From: Bradyrhizobium archetypum | GTDB taxonomy: Bacteria; Pseudomonadota; Alphaproteobacteria; Rhizobiales; Xanthobacteraceae | Direction of reading: 5' to 3' | Assembly (NCBI RefSeq): GCF_013114835.1 | Contig: NZ_JAAVLW010000003.1 | Span: 794,928-858,927 of the forward strand | Length of the DNA stretch: 64,000 nt | Shown: positions 33,963 through 44,313 of the stretch, piece after piece | Position numbering within the stretch: the stretch's first letter is position 1 | How the letters are laid out: every line of letters begins with the position of its first letter | The notes under the pieces: model-generated | What the model saw: the letters and a program-made list of their open reading frames with translations, nothing else | Databases searched by the model: none | What the model was told of the DNA's origin: nothing | Position numbers and translations under genes: made by a program

Positions 33963-34373
33963 TCAGGCACAAAGGCTGAGCGTGTAGTCGCCGATGCGTT
34001 CGGCATGCACCTTGAACTTTTCTTCCTCCGGAATCACCGGGTCGATGCCGTTGAACAACCGCTTGTAGAATGGCGGAAGCGGATAGGTCGATCCGGGTTC
34101 GCTGAGCAACGCCTCGGAATCCTCGATCATCACCTTCGGCGGCAACTTGACAGTGATCGTGTCCTGCTCCTGGGACACGAACTTGATGTGCTTGAAGCGA
34201 TCCGGCACCGTAGCGAATACCTGGGCCTTGGCGAGCTGCTCCTTGAACTCGTCCACTGTGGTCGGTATCGGGTAGCTGTTGTCGTCCTCGAGGTAGTTGG
34301 TGCCGGTTGCCCAAGTCTTCACCAGTTTGCCCCAGCGCTCGTGGTTGGTTACTTGGAGCCTTTCAATCCGCAT
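33963..34373 (-). CDS. Small partner protein of the heme peroxidase, function unknown
   Basis: A 136-residue soluble protein with a very strong Shine-Dalgarno (AGAGGAGAA). It has no signal peptide; notable segments are NHERWGKLVKTWATGTNYL, FVSQEQDTITVKLPPKVM, and a C-terminus DYTLSLCA. It sits 42 bases downstream of the peroxidase gene in the same operon and its stop lies six bases from the stop of the convergent SARP gene. It may be an accessory or substrate protein of the peroxidase. It carries a single cysteine, next to the last residue. I do not recognise a family. Confidence 0.7.
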   Translation of the reverse strand: MRIERLQVTNHERWGKLVKTWATGTNYLEDDNSYPIPTTVDEFKEQLAKAQVFATVPDRFKHIKFVSQEQDTITVKLPPKVMIEDSEALLSEPGSTYPLPPFYKRLFNGIDPVIPEEEKFKVHAERIGDYTLSLCA

Positions 34374-34415
34374 AGTCGTTCTCCTCTGGGTTGCGTGAGA
34401 CGGATTGATTTCCGC

Positions 34416-36164
34416 TCACAGAAATGCGGGCACGGCGTGCTGCAGCTCGGCAATTTCGGAGGTGAGTTCCACCAACTGCGCCATGCTTGAGATGTCAGGA
34501 ATTTCCTGAAGTAGGTTTGCCGGATAAAATTCGCGGGAGATGCCTGCCATACGCTCCGAAAGCGAACTGCCGTCGGCCAGGCGCGGGTCGCTGGCGAGCG
34601 CACCGAAAATCACTTCCGATATGATGATCGAACCAAGCGGCCCAAGGTGCAGGCCTTCGGCGTGCGGTTGCTGCATGGCTTCGAACAGGATGAAGAAGGG
34701 AAGCGGAGGATCGTTCGAAAGCGTCTCGATGTCGGCGGCCGAGAGCGCACCATAGGCCGGCGCGGCAGCCAGCCATTCGCGAAGCTGGCTGACGCGATAG
34801 GCGCGGTCGGCCAACAGGCGCGACATCGCGACGAAGTGCGGTCGGCGTTGGCCGATCTCCGCAATCAACGCGTCCACCGACCACATTCCGGCGAGCCCCG
34901 CTCCGAGCAGGTCGCGGTAGAGCAGGCCGACGCGCTCGGTCTCGTCGAACGCCGGAAAAATCTGATCGTTCCCCAGCCCGTCGCTGAGATAGGGGCCGAT
35001 GCGGCGGCTGAGATTCGGCCTCGAACCGTTGATCTCGAAAAAGCGCGACCACTGCACCATCCAGGTCTCATCGAGCGGCATGTTGACTGGGTCGTTCGCG
35101 GAAGATTTCTCAAGCGTGTTGTTGAGATCATGCAGCGACAGATCGTTGATGCGGTACTCGTGTCGCACCATGGCGTGACCGAAGCGGAATGCGCCATGTG
35201 AGAATTCGAAGGGAATTTCCCAGCCGCCGATCGCACAGCCTTCGGCTGGATCGGGGCAGTCGATAAAGCTCGGATTCGGGCTGCAATAAGCCTGATAGAT
35301 GGCCGGGTGGATCACTCGCCGCATCAAGTCCTTGCGGAGGATGTTGTGATAGATCGCCGTCAGTGCGCCGCGGGCGCACAGAAAGCGCTTGTAGGCGGCG
35401 CCGAACCGGCCGTTCGGTCTCGTGTTGTCTTCCTGGCGGCGAATGATGTCGACCAGCCCATTGTGCAGCAGGGCGAACAGCGCGGTAAGCTGCGACATCA
35501 CGGCGTGATCGTCATTGCGTGGATCGGCGACCAACGGCTCGGTAAGGGCAACGCGAACGCCTGCAATGCTGCGGTCGATCCCTGTCACATTTTCCGCACG
35601 GGTTCGCGCGATGTCGCGGAACGGGCAGCCGGTCGCCGGCTCGTTCTCTTTCCAGCGCATTCGCCCGAGCCGCAGCTTGGTGCGGCGGTCGTCATTCGGC
35701 GCATCGAGTGCATAGATGTGCGGGGATCCGACAGGGCCACTGCCGTAAAGCGTCTCCAGCCGAAGCGGTGTGTGGCGTGCGTTGGTTGTTCCTCGACCGA
35801 GCCCTCCAGCAACCGAAAGCGGAATTGCCGAGTGAACCAGATCATGCGCAATGAATTGCAGCAGGTAGGTGTAACCCGAGGGGATGAAGGGATTTTCCCA
35901 GTGTTCCGCCGATCGCCCCTGGTGTGGTGGCCATTTGATGGCAGCATCCATTCGCCGCGACAGGCGATGCATCAATCCGCGAAGCTTTGCATGGTGTGAC
36001 GGCGAACTGAGCGGATCGATGCCGAAGGCGCGAAAGCGCTGCGAAGGAGCCGGCGTGCCGAGGAAGTGGCGAAAGCCGGGAGCTGTCGCGGCCGTACCAG
36101 CATCGCGCGCGCATAGCCCGGAAGTTCGGATAGAGGATGCGTCAGCGACGTTCTGCACAGCCAT
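34416..36164 (-). CDS. Animal-type heme peroxidase (peroxidase-cyclooxygenase superfamily)
   Basis: A 582-residue protein of the An_peroxidase family. The distal-side FIAHDLVH gives H107 with D108 as the likely calcium ligand, DPRNDDHAVMSQLTALFALLHN matches the family's R-x-x-E...L-T-x-L-H region (R216 candidate), and FRFGHAMVRHEY contains the proximal His (H330). No signal peptide is seen, so a cytosolic or non-classically exported location is likely. Bacterial members oxidise halides or organic substrates with hydrogen peroxide. It is the first gene of a two-gene operon convergent with YcaO-SARP. Confidence 0.87.
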   Translation of the reverse strand: MAVQNVADASSIRTSGLCARDAGTAATAPGFRHFLGTPAPSQRFRAFGIDPLSSPSHHAKLRGLMHRLSRRMDAAIKWPPHQGRSAEHWENPFIPSGYTYLLQFIAHDLVHSAIPLSVAGGLGRGTTNARHTPLRLETLYGSGPVGSPHIYALDAPNDDRRTKLRLGRMRWKENEPATGCPFRDIARTRAENVTGIDRSIAGVRVALTEPLVADPRNDDHAVMSQLTALFALLHNGLVDIIRRQEDNTRPNGRFGAAYKRFLCARGALTAIYHNILRKDLMRRVIHPAIYQAYCSPNPSFIDCPDPAEGCAIGGWEIPFEFSHGAFRFGHAMVRHEYRINDLSLHDLNNTLEKSSANDPVNMPLDETWMVQWSRFFEINGSRPNLSRRIGPYLSDGLGNDQIFPAFDETERVGLLYRDLLGAGLAGMWSVDALIAEIGQRRPHFVAMSRLLADRAYRVSQLREWLAAAPAYGALSAADIETLSNDPPLPFFILFEAMQQPHAEGLHLGPLGSIIISEVIFGALASDPRLADGSSLSERMAGISREFYPANLLQEIPDISSMAQLVELTSEIAELQHAVPAFL

Positions 36165-36713
36165 CAGACCTGTTCTCGCGCTTGGTCGATAAGACTGCTG
36201 AGAAAGTCGTGAAATTATCGTGAGTTAAATCGTTAGAACCTGTGAACATCTGTGGACATCTTTTGGTCAGCGAAAGCGCGTTGGATTGCGCGTGCGACGC
36301 GGCATCTGCCGGCGGTTTCGCCGCAAGCGATGCAGTTATGTGTTCCAGACATCTCGTCGTGCCGCTTGGCACAGCAGCACGCTTTGAAGCCTACTAAGAC
36401 CGCATCCTTGGCGCGATCCCTCGGCACAATGCTCGCGGCGATGATTGTTGTTTGCGGCGCTGCGCGAGCGGCGCGATCAGGTCGACCGCGGCTTTTTCTT
36501 CATCGACTATCCGGCCGACAACGGCATCAAGCGGTTGCTGACGAGCAACTCGAGCCCGCCGATGCGCGGCGGATATTTCCCTGCCGGCGATTGCCTGGCT
36601 CAAGGGACGCAAAGGACGAACGCTGCGCGCACTACTTGCGCAGCGTTGCCTTGTACCGGCATTCCGGTTAGCCATGGCAAATACGACTTTCCCGCTCGAG
36701 GAATTTTCTGTCC
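36165..36713. other. Intergenic stretch with a possible gene remnant
   Basis: About 550 bases. The plus strand at about 36445-36600 reads protein-like sequence (FAALRERRDQVDRGFFFIDY; then KRLLTSNSSPPMRGGYFPAG) without a good start and loses plausibility downstream, suggesting the decayed 3' end of a former gene. The left part should contain the promoter of the peroxidase operon on the minus strand. Confidence 0.4.
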
Positions 36714-37589
36714 ATGGCTGATTTCCACGGCGTCTTTCCCTATCTGGTGTCACCGGTCAATACTGCCGGCGAAATTCGCGCCGAGGTGCTCGCCCGGTTG
36801 TGCGACGACCTCATCAAGGCCGGCGTGCATGGGCTGACGCCGCTCGGCTCGACCGGCGAGTTTGCCTATCTCAACCAGGCGCAGCGTGCGGCTGTGGTGC
36901 AGACCACGATAGAGGCTGCGAATGGCCGCGTGCCGGTGGTCGCCGGCGTTGCTTCAACGTCGACAGCAGACGCGGTCGCGCAGGCAAGAGCATATCAAGC
37001 GCGCGGCGCCGACGGCATTCTCGCGATCATGGAAGCCTATTTTCCGGTGGCCGACGCACAGGTCGAATCCTATTTCCGCGCCATCGCCGACGCCGTCGAT
37101 ATTCCCGTCGTGATCTACACCAATCCGCAATTCCAGCGGTCCGACCTGACGCTCGATGTGATCGCGCGCCTCGCCACCCATCCGCGCATCGGCTACATCA
37201 AGGATGCTTCGACCAATACGGGCCGGCTGTTGTCGATCATGAACCGTTGCGGCGACAGCATCAGAGTCTTCTCGGCATCCGCCCACATCCCGGCGGCGGT
37301 GATGCTGATCGGCGGGTGGGGCTGGATGGCTGGCCCAGCCTGCATCATCCCGCGGCAGAGCGTCGAGCTCTATAATCTCTGCCAGGCCAAGCGCTGGGAT
37401 GAGGCCATGTTGCTGCAGCGCAGATTGTGGCGTATCAACGAAGCGTTTGCGCGTTTCAATCTTTCGGCCTGCATCAAGGCCGGGCTCGAGCTTCAGGGCT
37501 ATCCAGTCGGCGACCCAGTTCCGCCGCAGGCGCCGCTGACCGCTGAGCAGCGCAAGCTCGTGGAGACGGCGCTGCGCGATCTTGCTTAG
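36714..37589 (+). CDS. Dihydrodipicolinate synthase/N-acetylneuraminate lyase family protein
   Basis: A 291-residue TIM-barrel lyase of the DapA family. It has the pyruvate-binding GSTGEF (45-50), the catalytic Tyr135 in YTNP, and the Schiff-base Lys163 in YIKDAS. Such enzymes condense or cleave pyruvate and an aldehyde; many family members are sugar-acid dehydratases or aldolases rather than true DapA. The neighbourhood gives no lysine genes, so I do not assign dapA. The ATG lies just after the gene remnant; it is followed by an intergenic palindromic repeat and then by the minus-strand ftsH. Confidence 0.88.
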   Translation: MADFHGVFPYLVSPVNTAGEIRAEVLARLCDDLIKAGVHGLTPLGSTGEFAYLNQAQRAAVVQTTIEAANGRVPVVAGVASTSTADAVAQARAYQARGADGILAIMEAYFPVADAQVESYFRAIADAVDIPVVIYTNPQFQRSDLTLDVIARLATHPRIGYIKDASTNTGRLLSIMNRCGDSIRVFSASAHIPAAVMLIGGWGWMAGPACIIPRQSVELYNLCQAKRWDEAMLLQRRLWRINEAFARFNLSACIKAGLELQGYPVGDPVPPQAPLTAEQRKLVETALRDLA

Positions 37590-37619
37590 AAGGCGCTTGC
37601 GAGATGCCGTAGCGAGATG

Positions 37620-37715
37620 CCCTAGGGTGCAAAGGCGCGTTTGCGCCGTGCCCACCATATCTCAACAGCCGTTGCTTTGAATGGTGGGCGCGCTTCGGTT
37701 GCCCACCCTACGATG
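37620..37715. repeat. Palindromic GGTGGGC/GCCCACC intergenic repeat
   Basis: The block contains GGCGCGTTTGCGCC, GTGCCCACCATA and, later, ATGGTGGGC...GCCCACCCTACGA, forming nested inverted repeats. A related short block with GGTGGGC...GCCCACCCCACGA lies at 60698-60735. Confidence 0.6.
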
Positions 37716-37734
37716 CTACGATTCTTGGCACTGC

Positions 37735-39576
37735 TTAAACCGCTCGCAGCGCCTCTTTCGGCGTTTCGCGGATCAGCGCCTCGAGATCGCTCTGCTCCAG
37801 CGTCTCCTTCTTCAGCAGTTTCTTCGCCGCTCGATCCAGAATCGCGCGGCGCGCTTTCAGAATGCCCTGTGCCCGCTCGAATACATGATCGACAATGGAG
37901 CGTACTTCCTCGTCGACCGCAGCGGCGGTCTCGTCGGCATAGTCGCGTTCGCGAACGGGGTAGGGCCGGTCGGCACCGGCGAGGAAATTGCCGGGGTCAC
38001 GTTCGTAGGCGACGCCGCCGAGCTTTTCCGACATGCCGTAGCGCGTCACCATGCTGCGGGCGATATCGGTGACGCGGCGAAGATCGTCGGCAGCGCCGGT
38101 GGAGAGATGATTGAACACAATCAATTCCGCCGCGCGGCCGCCAAGCAGCACCGCCATCTTGTTTTCCAACTCTTCCTTAGTCATCAGGAAGCGATCTTCG
38201 ATCGGTCGCTGAATGGTGTAACCGAGCGCGCCGACGCCTCTCGGAATGATCGAAACCTTGTGCACGGGATCGACGCCCGGCAGCGACAGCGCGATCAGTG
38301 CATGGCCCATTTCATGATAGGCGACGATCTCGCGCTCCTTTGGATTGAGCAGCCGGTTCCGCTTCTCCAGTCCGGCCACCATGCGCTCGACGGCATTGTT
38401 GAAGTCGGTCATGGCCACCGCGGTGGCGCCGCGGCGCGTCGCAAGCAGGGCGGCCTCGTTGACCAGATTGGCGAGATCAGCGCCGGTGAAGCCCGGCGTG
38501 AGCGCCGCAACCGCCTCCGCATCGACACTTGGATCAAGCTGCACCTTCTTCATATGCACCTTGAGAATTTCAATGCGGCCCTTCTTGTCGGGGCGGTCGA
38601 CCAGCACCTGGCGGTCGAAACGGCCGGCGCGCAGCAAGGCCGGATCGAGGATTTCCGGCCGGTTGGTTGCAGCCAGAATCACGAGGCCCGAACGCGAGTC
38701 GAAGCCGTCGAGTTCGACGAGCAACTGGTTGAGCGTCTGCTCCTTCTCGTCGTGCCCGCCCGCAAACGGCCCGATGCCTCGCGCGCGGCCGAGCGCGTCG
38801 AGTTCGTCGATGAAGATGATCGCCGGCGCCTTCTGATGCGCCTGCTGGAACAGATCTCGCACCCGCGCAGCCCCGACGCCGACGAACATCTCGACGAATT
38901 CCGAACCGGATATCGAGAAAAACGGCACCTTGGCCTCGCCAGCGACGGCCTTGGCCAGCAGCGTCTTGCCGGTGCCGGGCGGACCGACCAGCAGCACGCC
39001 CTTCGGCATGCGTCCGCCAAGCCGCCCGTAGTCGGTCGGATTTTTCAGGAAATCGACGACCTCGCGCAGCTCGTCCTTGGCTTCGTCGACACCGGCAACG
39101 TCGGAAAAATTCACACCGGTATTGGACTCGACATAGATCTTGGCCTTGCTCTTGCCGATCGCCATCAGTCCACCGCCGAGGCCGCCACCTTCCGCGGCGC
39201 GTTTGCCGATGTACCACCACAGGCCGAAGAACAGGAGCACCGGCATGACCCATGACAGGAGGTCACGCAGGAAAGTGCTCTCGATCTGGCCGGTGAATTT
39301 TACGTTGTATTTCTCGAGCTCTTGCGCGGTCTCCTGATCGACGCGGGTGGTGACGAACTGTTTTTGTCCACCCGATAGCGGCTCCTTCAACGTGCCCTGC
39401 ACGGTGCGGTCGGAGATGCCGACGGTCGCGACCTTTCCCTGCTTCAGCAATTGCTGATATTCGCTGTAGGGGATGACGGCGATCTGGCTCGCCGCAGAGA
39501 AGAAATACTGGATCAGCAAGATCGCAAAGATCGCGGCGACCGCATATCCGACGTTGAAGCGCATCTTGTTGTTCAT
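37735..39576 (-). CDS. ftsH: ATP-dependent zinc metalloprotease FtsH
   Basis: A 613-residue inner-membrane AAA+ protease. Two membrane helices (about 6-22 and 107-127) bracket the periplasmic domain. The AAA domain has GPPGTGKT (about 197-204), the Walker [11 protein letters not shown] and the second region of homology [20 protein letters not shown]. The zinc site is HEMGH (421-425). The ATG at 39576 is preferred over a longer start because it begins just before the first helix. It is divergent from an HtrA-like protease across about 330 bases. Since rhizobia usually have more than one FtsH, this may be an additional copy. Confidence 0.95.
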   Translation of the reverse strand: MNNKMRFNVGYAVAAIFAILLIQYFFSAASQIAVIPYSEYQQLLKQGKVATVGISDRTVQGTLKEPLSGGQKQFVTTRVDQETAQELEKYNVKFTGQIESTFLRDLLSWVMPVLLFFGLWWYIGKRAAEGGGLGGGLMAIGKSKAKIYVESNTGVNFSDVAGVDEAKDELREVVDFLKNPTDYGRLGGRMPKGVLLVGPPGTGKTLLAKAVAGEAKVPFFSISGSEFVEMFVGVGAARVRDLFQQAHQKAPAIIFIDELDALGRARGIGPFAGGHDEKEQTLNQLLVELDGFDSRSGLVILAATNRPEILDPALLRAGRFDRQVLVDRPDKKGRIEILKVHMKKVQLDPSVDAEAVAALTPGFTGADLANLVNEAALLATRRGATAVAMTDFNNAVERMVAGLEKRNRLLNPKEREIVAYHEMGHALIALSLPGVDPVHKVSIIPRGVGALGYTIQRPIEDRFLMTKEELENKMAVLLGGRAAELIVFNHLSTGAADDLRRVTDIARSMVTRYGMSEKLGGVAYERDPGNFLAGADRPYPVRERDYADETAAAVDEEVRSIVDHVFERAQGILKARRAILDRAAKKLLKKETLEQSDLEALIRETPKEALRAV

Positions 39577-39905
39577 GTCAGAACTCCGGGCGAACATCCT
39601 CGCTAGGAAGCCGCGCCGGGGTATTCGCCCGATCCCAAAAAGTCGGTGGCGACATCTGGATTGCGGCTCTCTGACAATGGGAACAGGGAGGTTTGGTTTC
39701 AATGGCGATTACGGGCTGCTTGCGCGACAAATCGCGCTACCTAGATCATGCATGGCAGCAGCCTTTGGTGCGCCAACAAGTCTCTGAAAGGGCAGAAACT
39801 TTCGGCCAGCCGGGGCGTTTGGTCACGCGGACATCCCAACGGGCTGAAAGCCCGGCTTCCCGCTTTCGCTTCCTTCCAGGCAAGCGGCATTCAAATGAGT
39901 GATCG
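39577..39905. promoter_or_regulatory. Divergent promoter region between ftsH and the HtrA-like gene
   Basis: About 330 bases. It must carry promoters in both directions. A stem of GCGCGA-CAAA-TCGCGC lies at 39722-39737. CTTG near 39719 with a CCTAGAT 17 bases downstream loosely resembles an alphaproteobacterial heat-shock promoter, but the match is too weak to call. Confidence 0.4.
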
Positions 39906-41006
39906 ATGAACCGTCGCTTTGCGCTTTCCCTGGCCGTCATTGCAGCCGTGTTGCTGGCGTTGACGATTTCCAATATCCGCTACAGCCCCTGGACCAATAC
40001 TTCAGCTCGCAGCGTCGACCAGCGCGGGCCGCTGTCCGACGCCGAGCGCGCGAACATCGAACTGTTCGAGCGGGTCTCGCCATCGGTCGTACAGGTCGCC
40101 GCGCGATCTGCCGCCGCCAATCCACTGACCGAGGAAGACGGCGGCGAAGCCGGCGCGGGCGCTGCTTCGGGCACCGGTTTTGTCTGGGATAATGACGGCC
40201 ACATCGTCACCAATAACCACGTCGTCCAGAACGGTCGGGAGGTCGCGGTGCGCTTTGCCTCGGGCGAAGTAGCTCGCGCCGAAGTCATCGGCGTTGCGCC
40301 CAACTACGACCTTGCAGTGTTGCGGATCAGGAGCGCACGCAAGTTGCCGCCGCCGGTGGCGCTGGGCAGTTCAAGCGAACTCAAGGTTGGTCAATCGGCG
40401 TTCGCGATCGGTAATCCCTTCGGGCTCGATCAATCGCTGACCAGCGGCATCATCAGTGCGCTCAAGCGCCGGCTGCCGACCAGCAGTGGCCGTGAGATAT
40501 CGAACGTGATCCAGACCGACACCGCGATCAATCCCGGCAATTCGGGCGGGCCCTTGCTGGATTCGGCGGGGCGGCTGATTGGTGTCAATACCGCGATTAT
40601 CTCGCCCTCGGGCTCCAGCGCCGGCATTGGATTTGCTATTCCGGTCGACATCGTCAACCGCGTGGTCCCCGAACTCATCAAGAACGGTCGCGTGCCGACG
40701 CCCGGGATCGGCATTGTCGCCGCCAGCGAGGCCGTCTCGACCAGGCTGGGCGTCGAGGGGGTGATCGTGGTGCGTACCGCGCCCGGAAGCCCGGCCGAGC
40801 GCGCCGGCATCCGCGGCGTCGATTTCGGCTCGGGTGCGCTCGGCGACGTCATTGTCCAGGCCGACGGCAAGCCGGTGCACCGGCTTTCCGACCTGACCGA
40901 CCAGATCGAGCAGATCGGTGCCGGCAAGAGCATCCGCATCAGCCTGAAGCGGGGTTCGCAGACACGCGACATCACCATCGACATCGTGGATATCGGACGT
41001 AGCTGA
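39906..41006 (+). CDS. HtrA/DegP-like serine protease (trypsin plus one PDZ)
   Basis: A 366-residue S1C protease. An uncleaved or cleavable N-terminal helix (SLAVIAAVLLALTISN) anchors it to the inner membrane facing the periplasm. The catalytic triad is intact: H105 in TNNHVV, D135 in YDLAVL, S213 in GNSGGP. One PDZ domain follows (about 255-360, with GVIVVRTAPGSPAERAGI). It degrades or refolds misfolded envelope proteins. Together with the divergent ftsH it forms an envelope-quality-control pair. Confidence 0.93.
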   Translation: MNRRFALSLAVIAAVLLALTISNIRYSPWTNTSARSVDQRGPLSDAERANIELFERVSPSVVQVAARSAAANPLTEEDGGEAGAGAASGTGFVWDNDGHIVTNNHVVQNGREVAVRFASGEVARAEVIGVAPNYDLAVLRIRSARKLPPPVALGSSSELKVGQSAFAIGNPFGLDQSLTSGIISALKRRLPTSSGREISNVIQTDTAINPGNSGGPLLDSAGRLIGVNTAIISPSGSSAGIGFAIPVDIVNRVVPELIKNGRVPTPGIGIVAASEAVSTRLGVEGVIVVRTAPGSPAERAGIRGVDFGSGALGDVIVQADGKPVHRLSDLTDQIEQIGAGKSIRISLKRGSQTRDITIDIVDIGRS

Positions 41007-41169
41007 TTTCTCCTTACCAATTGCAGGGATCGCACCCGTCTGCGGCCCCCGCGCGGACTCGCTGGCGTATTTATTGCAGGCATTTTCGCAATGAATTGAA
41101 GGCGTTGCCTCCAGCGGAAAAACCGCTAAAACCCCGCCCGATCCGACAAGAAGCTCGAAGGACAAACTG

Positions 41170-43494
41170 ATGAACATTCTTCCCGGCAATATGCGATTTG
41201 GCGCGGGCCAGCCGGTCAAGCGTTTGGAAGACCAGAGACTGCTTACCGGGAAGGGACAGTTCATCGACGACAAGCCCGAGGAAGGCGCGCTGTGGCTCTA
41301 TCTGCTGCGCTCGCCGCATGCTCACGCGAAGATCGTCTCGATCGATGCGGCGGCTGCGGCCGGGATGCCCGGCGTCCACGCCGTCTACACCGGCGCCGAT
41401 TTGATCAAGGACGATATCGGCACCATTCCAACGCTCGCCATTTTCAAGCGGCCGGACGGCTCGCCGATGACGGTGCCGCCGCGGCGGCTGCTAGCCCACG
41501 AAGTCGTGCGGTATGCCGGCGAGGCGGTGGCTGCGGTGATAGCGACCTCGCGGGTGCTGGCGCAGACCGCAGCCGAAGCGATCGCGGTCGATTACGAGGT
41601 GCTGCCTTCGGTGGTCGATCCCCTGGAAGCAGTCAAGCCCGGTGCGCCGGTGGTGTGGCCGGAGGCGCCGGACAACATCGTCGCGGCCATGAGCTACGGT
41701 GACGCCGCCAAGGTCGAGGAAGCCTTTGCCAAAGCGGCACATGTGGTCTCGCTCGATCTGGTCAGCCAGCGGCTGGTCCCTTCCGCGATGGAGCCGCGCT
41801 CGACGATTGCCGAGATCGAGAAGAACACCGGACGTCTGATCCTGCACGTGCAGTCGCAGACCCCCGGCTCGACCCGGGACCTGCTCGCGGAATCGATTCT
41901 GAAGCGGCCGAAGGACAGCATCCGCGTGCTGGTCGGCGATATCGGCGGCGGCTTCGGCCAGAAGACCAGCCTCTATCCCGAAGACGGCATTGTTGCTTAC
42001 GCTGCGACTAAACTGAACAGGAAGATCCGCTGGCGCGGCGAGCGCACCGATGAGTTCGTCGGCGGCACCCATGGCCGCGATCTCACCTCGACTGGCGAAT
42101 TCGCGCTCGATGCCAAGGGCCGCGTGCTCGCCTATCGCGTGCGCTCGATCGGCGGCACCGGGGCGTATCAGTCGGGAACGGCGAACATCATCCCGCTGGT
42201 GCTCGGGCCGTTCGTGCAGACCGGCGTCTACGACCTGCCGCTGGTGCATTTCGAGGTGAAGTCGGTGATGACCAACACCGCACCCGTTGGCGCCTATCGC
42301 GGGGCGGGACGACCGGAAGCCGTGTTCATCGTCGAGCGGCTGATGGATGCCGCCGCGCGCCAGATCGGCATGGATCCGCGCACCATCCGCAAGGTTAACT
42401 ACATCAAGCCGGCGCAACTGCCTTATACCAACGCCGTCGGCCAGGTGTACGATTCCGGCGCGTTTGCACAGATGTTGTCGCGCGCCGCCGAGCTTGCGGA
42501 CTGGGACGGCTTTGCTGCGCGCAAGAAGGCGGCAAAGAAGAAGGGCCTGCTCTACGGGCGTGGCCTCACCAGCTATATCGAATGGACCGGCGGGCGTGCG
42601 CACACCGAAAAGGTCAGCCTGCATGCGACCGCGGAAGGCCGCGTCATCCTGCATTCCGGCACCATGGCGATGGGGCAGGGCCTGCAAACCACCTATTCGC
42701 AAATGGTATCCGACGCGCTCGGCATTCCCCTGGATAAGATCGACGTCGTGCAGGGCGATACCGATCTCGCTACCGGCTTCGGCAGCGTCGGCTCGCGCTC
42801 GCTGTTCGTCGGCGGCACGGCCGTCGCCGTCTCGGCCAATGACATGATCCAAAAGGCGCGCGAGAAGGCTTCGAACGTGCTGGAGACGTCGGTCGAGGAT
42901 ATCGAATATCGCGACGGCTGGCTGACGGTGGTCGGCACCGACAAGCGCATCAGTCTGTTCGAGCTCGCCAGGAACGAAGACGGTGCGTGCCTTAGTGTCG
43001 ATTCCGAAGGCGAGGTGGATGGGCCGAGCTGGCCGAACGGCACGCATATTTGCGAGGTCGAGATCGACCCGGAAACCGGCGTCAGCAAGGTGGTGCGCTA
43101 CACCACGGTCGACGACGTCGGCATCGCCGTCAACCCGATGCTGGTGACCGGACAGGTTCACGGCGGTGTTGCCCAGGGCATTGGGCAGGCCCTCTATGAG
43201 GGCGTCGCCTACAGCGAGGAAGGTCAGTTGTTGACCGCGAGTTACCAGGACTATTGCATACCGCGCGCCGACGACATTCCGCCGATCGTGGTGACGCTCG
43301 ACGATTCAGCGCCGTGCCGCACCAATCCGCTTGGCGCCAAGGGCTGCGGCGAGTCCGGCGCCATCGGCGGCCCGCCCTGCGTTACCAACGGCGTGATGGA
43401 TGCCTTGAGCGAACTCGGCGTCAAGCAGCTCAACACTCCGCTGACGCCGGCCAAGGTGTGGCGGGCGATCAGGGATGCGAGGGCGGCGGGATAA
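41170..43494 (+). CDS. Molybdopterin-binding subunit of a xanthine-dehydrogenase-family enzyme
   Basis: A 774-residue large subunit of the CO/xanthine dehydrogenase family. Features include [14 protein letters not shown], the cofactor loop AYRGAGRPE (about 374-382), [19 protein letters not shown], and the base-catalytic Glu (about E728) in GAKGCGESG. The loop is not the AYRCSFR of CoxL, so CO oxidation is unlikely. No small Fe-S subunit or medium FAD subunit lies beside it, so the partners must be elsewhere or the protein must recruit them in trans. The substrate is not predictable. Confidence 0.9.
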   Translation: MNILPGNMRFGAGQPVKRLEDQRLLTGKGQFIDDKPEEGALWLYLLRSPHAHAKIVSIDAAAAAGMPGVHAVYTGADLIKDDIGTIPTLAIFKRPDGSPMTVPPRRLLAHEVVRYAGEAVAAVIATSRVLAQTAAEAIAVDYEVLPSVVDPLEAVKPGAPVVWPEAPDNIVAAMSYGDAAKVEEAFAKAAHVVSLDLVSQRLVPSAMEPRSTIAEIEKNTGRLILHVQSQTPGSTRDLLAESILKRPKDSIRVLVGDIGGGFGQKTSLYPEDGIVAYAATKLNRKIRWRGERTDEFVGGTHGRDLTSTGEFALDAKGRVLAYRVRSIGGTGAYQSGTANIIPLVLGPFVQTGVYDLPLVHFEVKSVMTNTAPVGAYRGAGRPEAVFIVERLMDAAARQIGMDPRTIRKVNYIKPAQLPYTNAVGQVYDSGAFAQMLSRAAELADWDGFAARKKAAKKKGLLYGRGLTSYIEWTGGRAHTEKVSLHATAEGRVILHSGTMAMGQGLQTTYSQMVSDALGIPLDKIDVVQGDTDLATGFGSVGSRSLFVGGTAVAVSANDMIQKAREKASNVLETSVEDIEYRDGWLTVVGTDKRISLFELARNEDGACLSVDSEGEVDGPSWPNGTHICEVEIDPETGVSKVVRYTTVDDVGIAVNPMLVTGQVHGGVAQGIGQALYEGVAYSEEGQLLTASYQDYCIPRADDIPPIVVTLDDSAPCRTNPLGAKGCGESGAIGGPPCVTNGVMDALSELGVKQLNTPLTPAKVWRAIRDARAAG

Positions 43495-43499
43495 TCCAA

Positions 43500-43620
43500 G
43501 GTCGTCATTCCGGGGCGCCCGCAAGCGCGAACCCGGAATCTCGCGCCGCAACTTCGAGGTTCTCCGGTGCGCAATTGCGCACCATGGCTCGATGCTACGC
43601 ATCGGCCCGGAATGACATCG
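43500..43620. repeat. Dispersed palindromic repeat (GTCATTCCGGGG...CGGAATGAC)
   Basis: The block begins GTCATTCCGGGGC and ends GGCCCGGAATGAC, so its ends are inverted repeats. The middle has a TGCGCAATTGCGCA palindrome. It lies between the dehydrogenase and lemA. Confidence 0.7.
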
Positions 43621-43684
43621 AAAACATGCAGCTCTCATGCAATCACTCTGATATTTTGGGTCGAAATCGTACAGGGAGAGTTCG

Positions 43685-44293
43685 ATGCGCAGACTTTTGA
43701 CCGTGCTGGCAGCGCTGGCGACATTGAGCCTGACCAATTGCGGCTACAACGCGATCCAGACCAATGACGAGCAGGTCAAGTCGGGCTGGTCGGAAGTGGT
43801 CAACCAGTATCAGCGCCGCGCCGATTTGATCCCGAACCTCGTCAATTCGGTGAAGGGATTTGCGCAGCAGGAAAAGGACGTGCTGCAGGGCGTCACCAAT
43901 GCCCGCGCCAAGGTCGGCACCGTCCAGGCGACGCCGGAGGTGCTGAACGATCCCGCCGCGTTCCAGAAATTCCAGGCCGCCCAGGGCGAGCTGTCGAGCG
44001 CGCTGTCGCGGCTGTTGGTCGTCACCGAAAACTATCCGCAGCTCAAATCGGACGCGCTGTTTCGCGACCTGATGGCGCAGCTCGAAGGCACCGAGAACCG
44101 CATCACCGTAGCGCGCAACCGCTACATCAAGGCGGTGCAGAACTATAACGTCGGCATCCGCACCTTCCCGAACAATCTGACGGCGATGGCGTTCGGCTAC
44201 AAGGAGAAGCCGAACTTCACGGTCGAGGACGAAAAGGCGATCTCGACGGCACCGAAGGTGGATTTCAATCCGACGCCGGCGCCCGCGAAGTAG
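43685..44293 (+). CDS. lemA: LemA family protein
   Basis: A 202-residue protein with a short N-terminal hydrophobic segment and a Cys in LTNCGYN that could be lipidated. The helical LemA core follows: SGWSEVVNQYQRRADLIPNL, LLVVTENYPQLKSD, LEGTENRITVARNRY and NNLTAMAFGYKEKPNF. The function is not settled in any bacterium. GGGAGAG precedes the ATG. It heads a three-gene operon with two TPM-domain proteins, the common LemA-TPM arrangement. Confidence 0.93.
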   Translation: MRRLLTVLAALATLSLTNCGYNAIQTNDEQVKSGWSEVVNQYQRRADLIPNLVNSVKGFAQQEKDVLQGVTNARAKVGTVQATPEVLNDPAAFQKFQAAQGELSSALSRLLVVTENYPQLKSDALFRDLMAQLEGTENRITVARNRYIKAVQNYNVGIRTFPNNLTAMAFGYKEKPNFTVEDEKAISTAPKVDFNPTPAPAK

Positions 44294-44313
44294 CGGCTGA
44301 AAAGACCACAGCG

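Noticed and set aside
39719..39745. Heat-shock (RpoH) promoter for ftsH or the HtrA-like gene
   Set aside because: Only the CTTG part agrees and the second half does not match the expected hexamer; reported merely as an uncertain remark.
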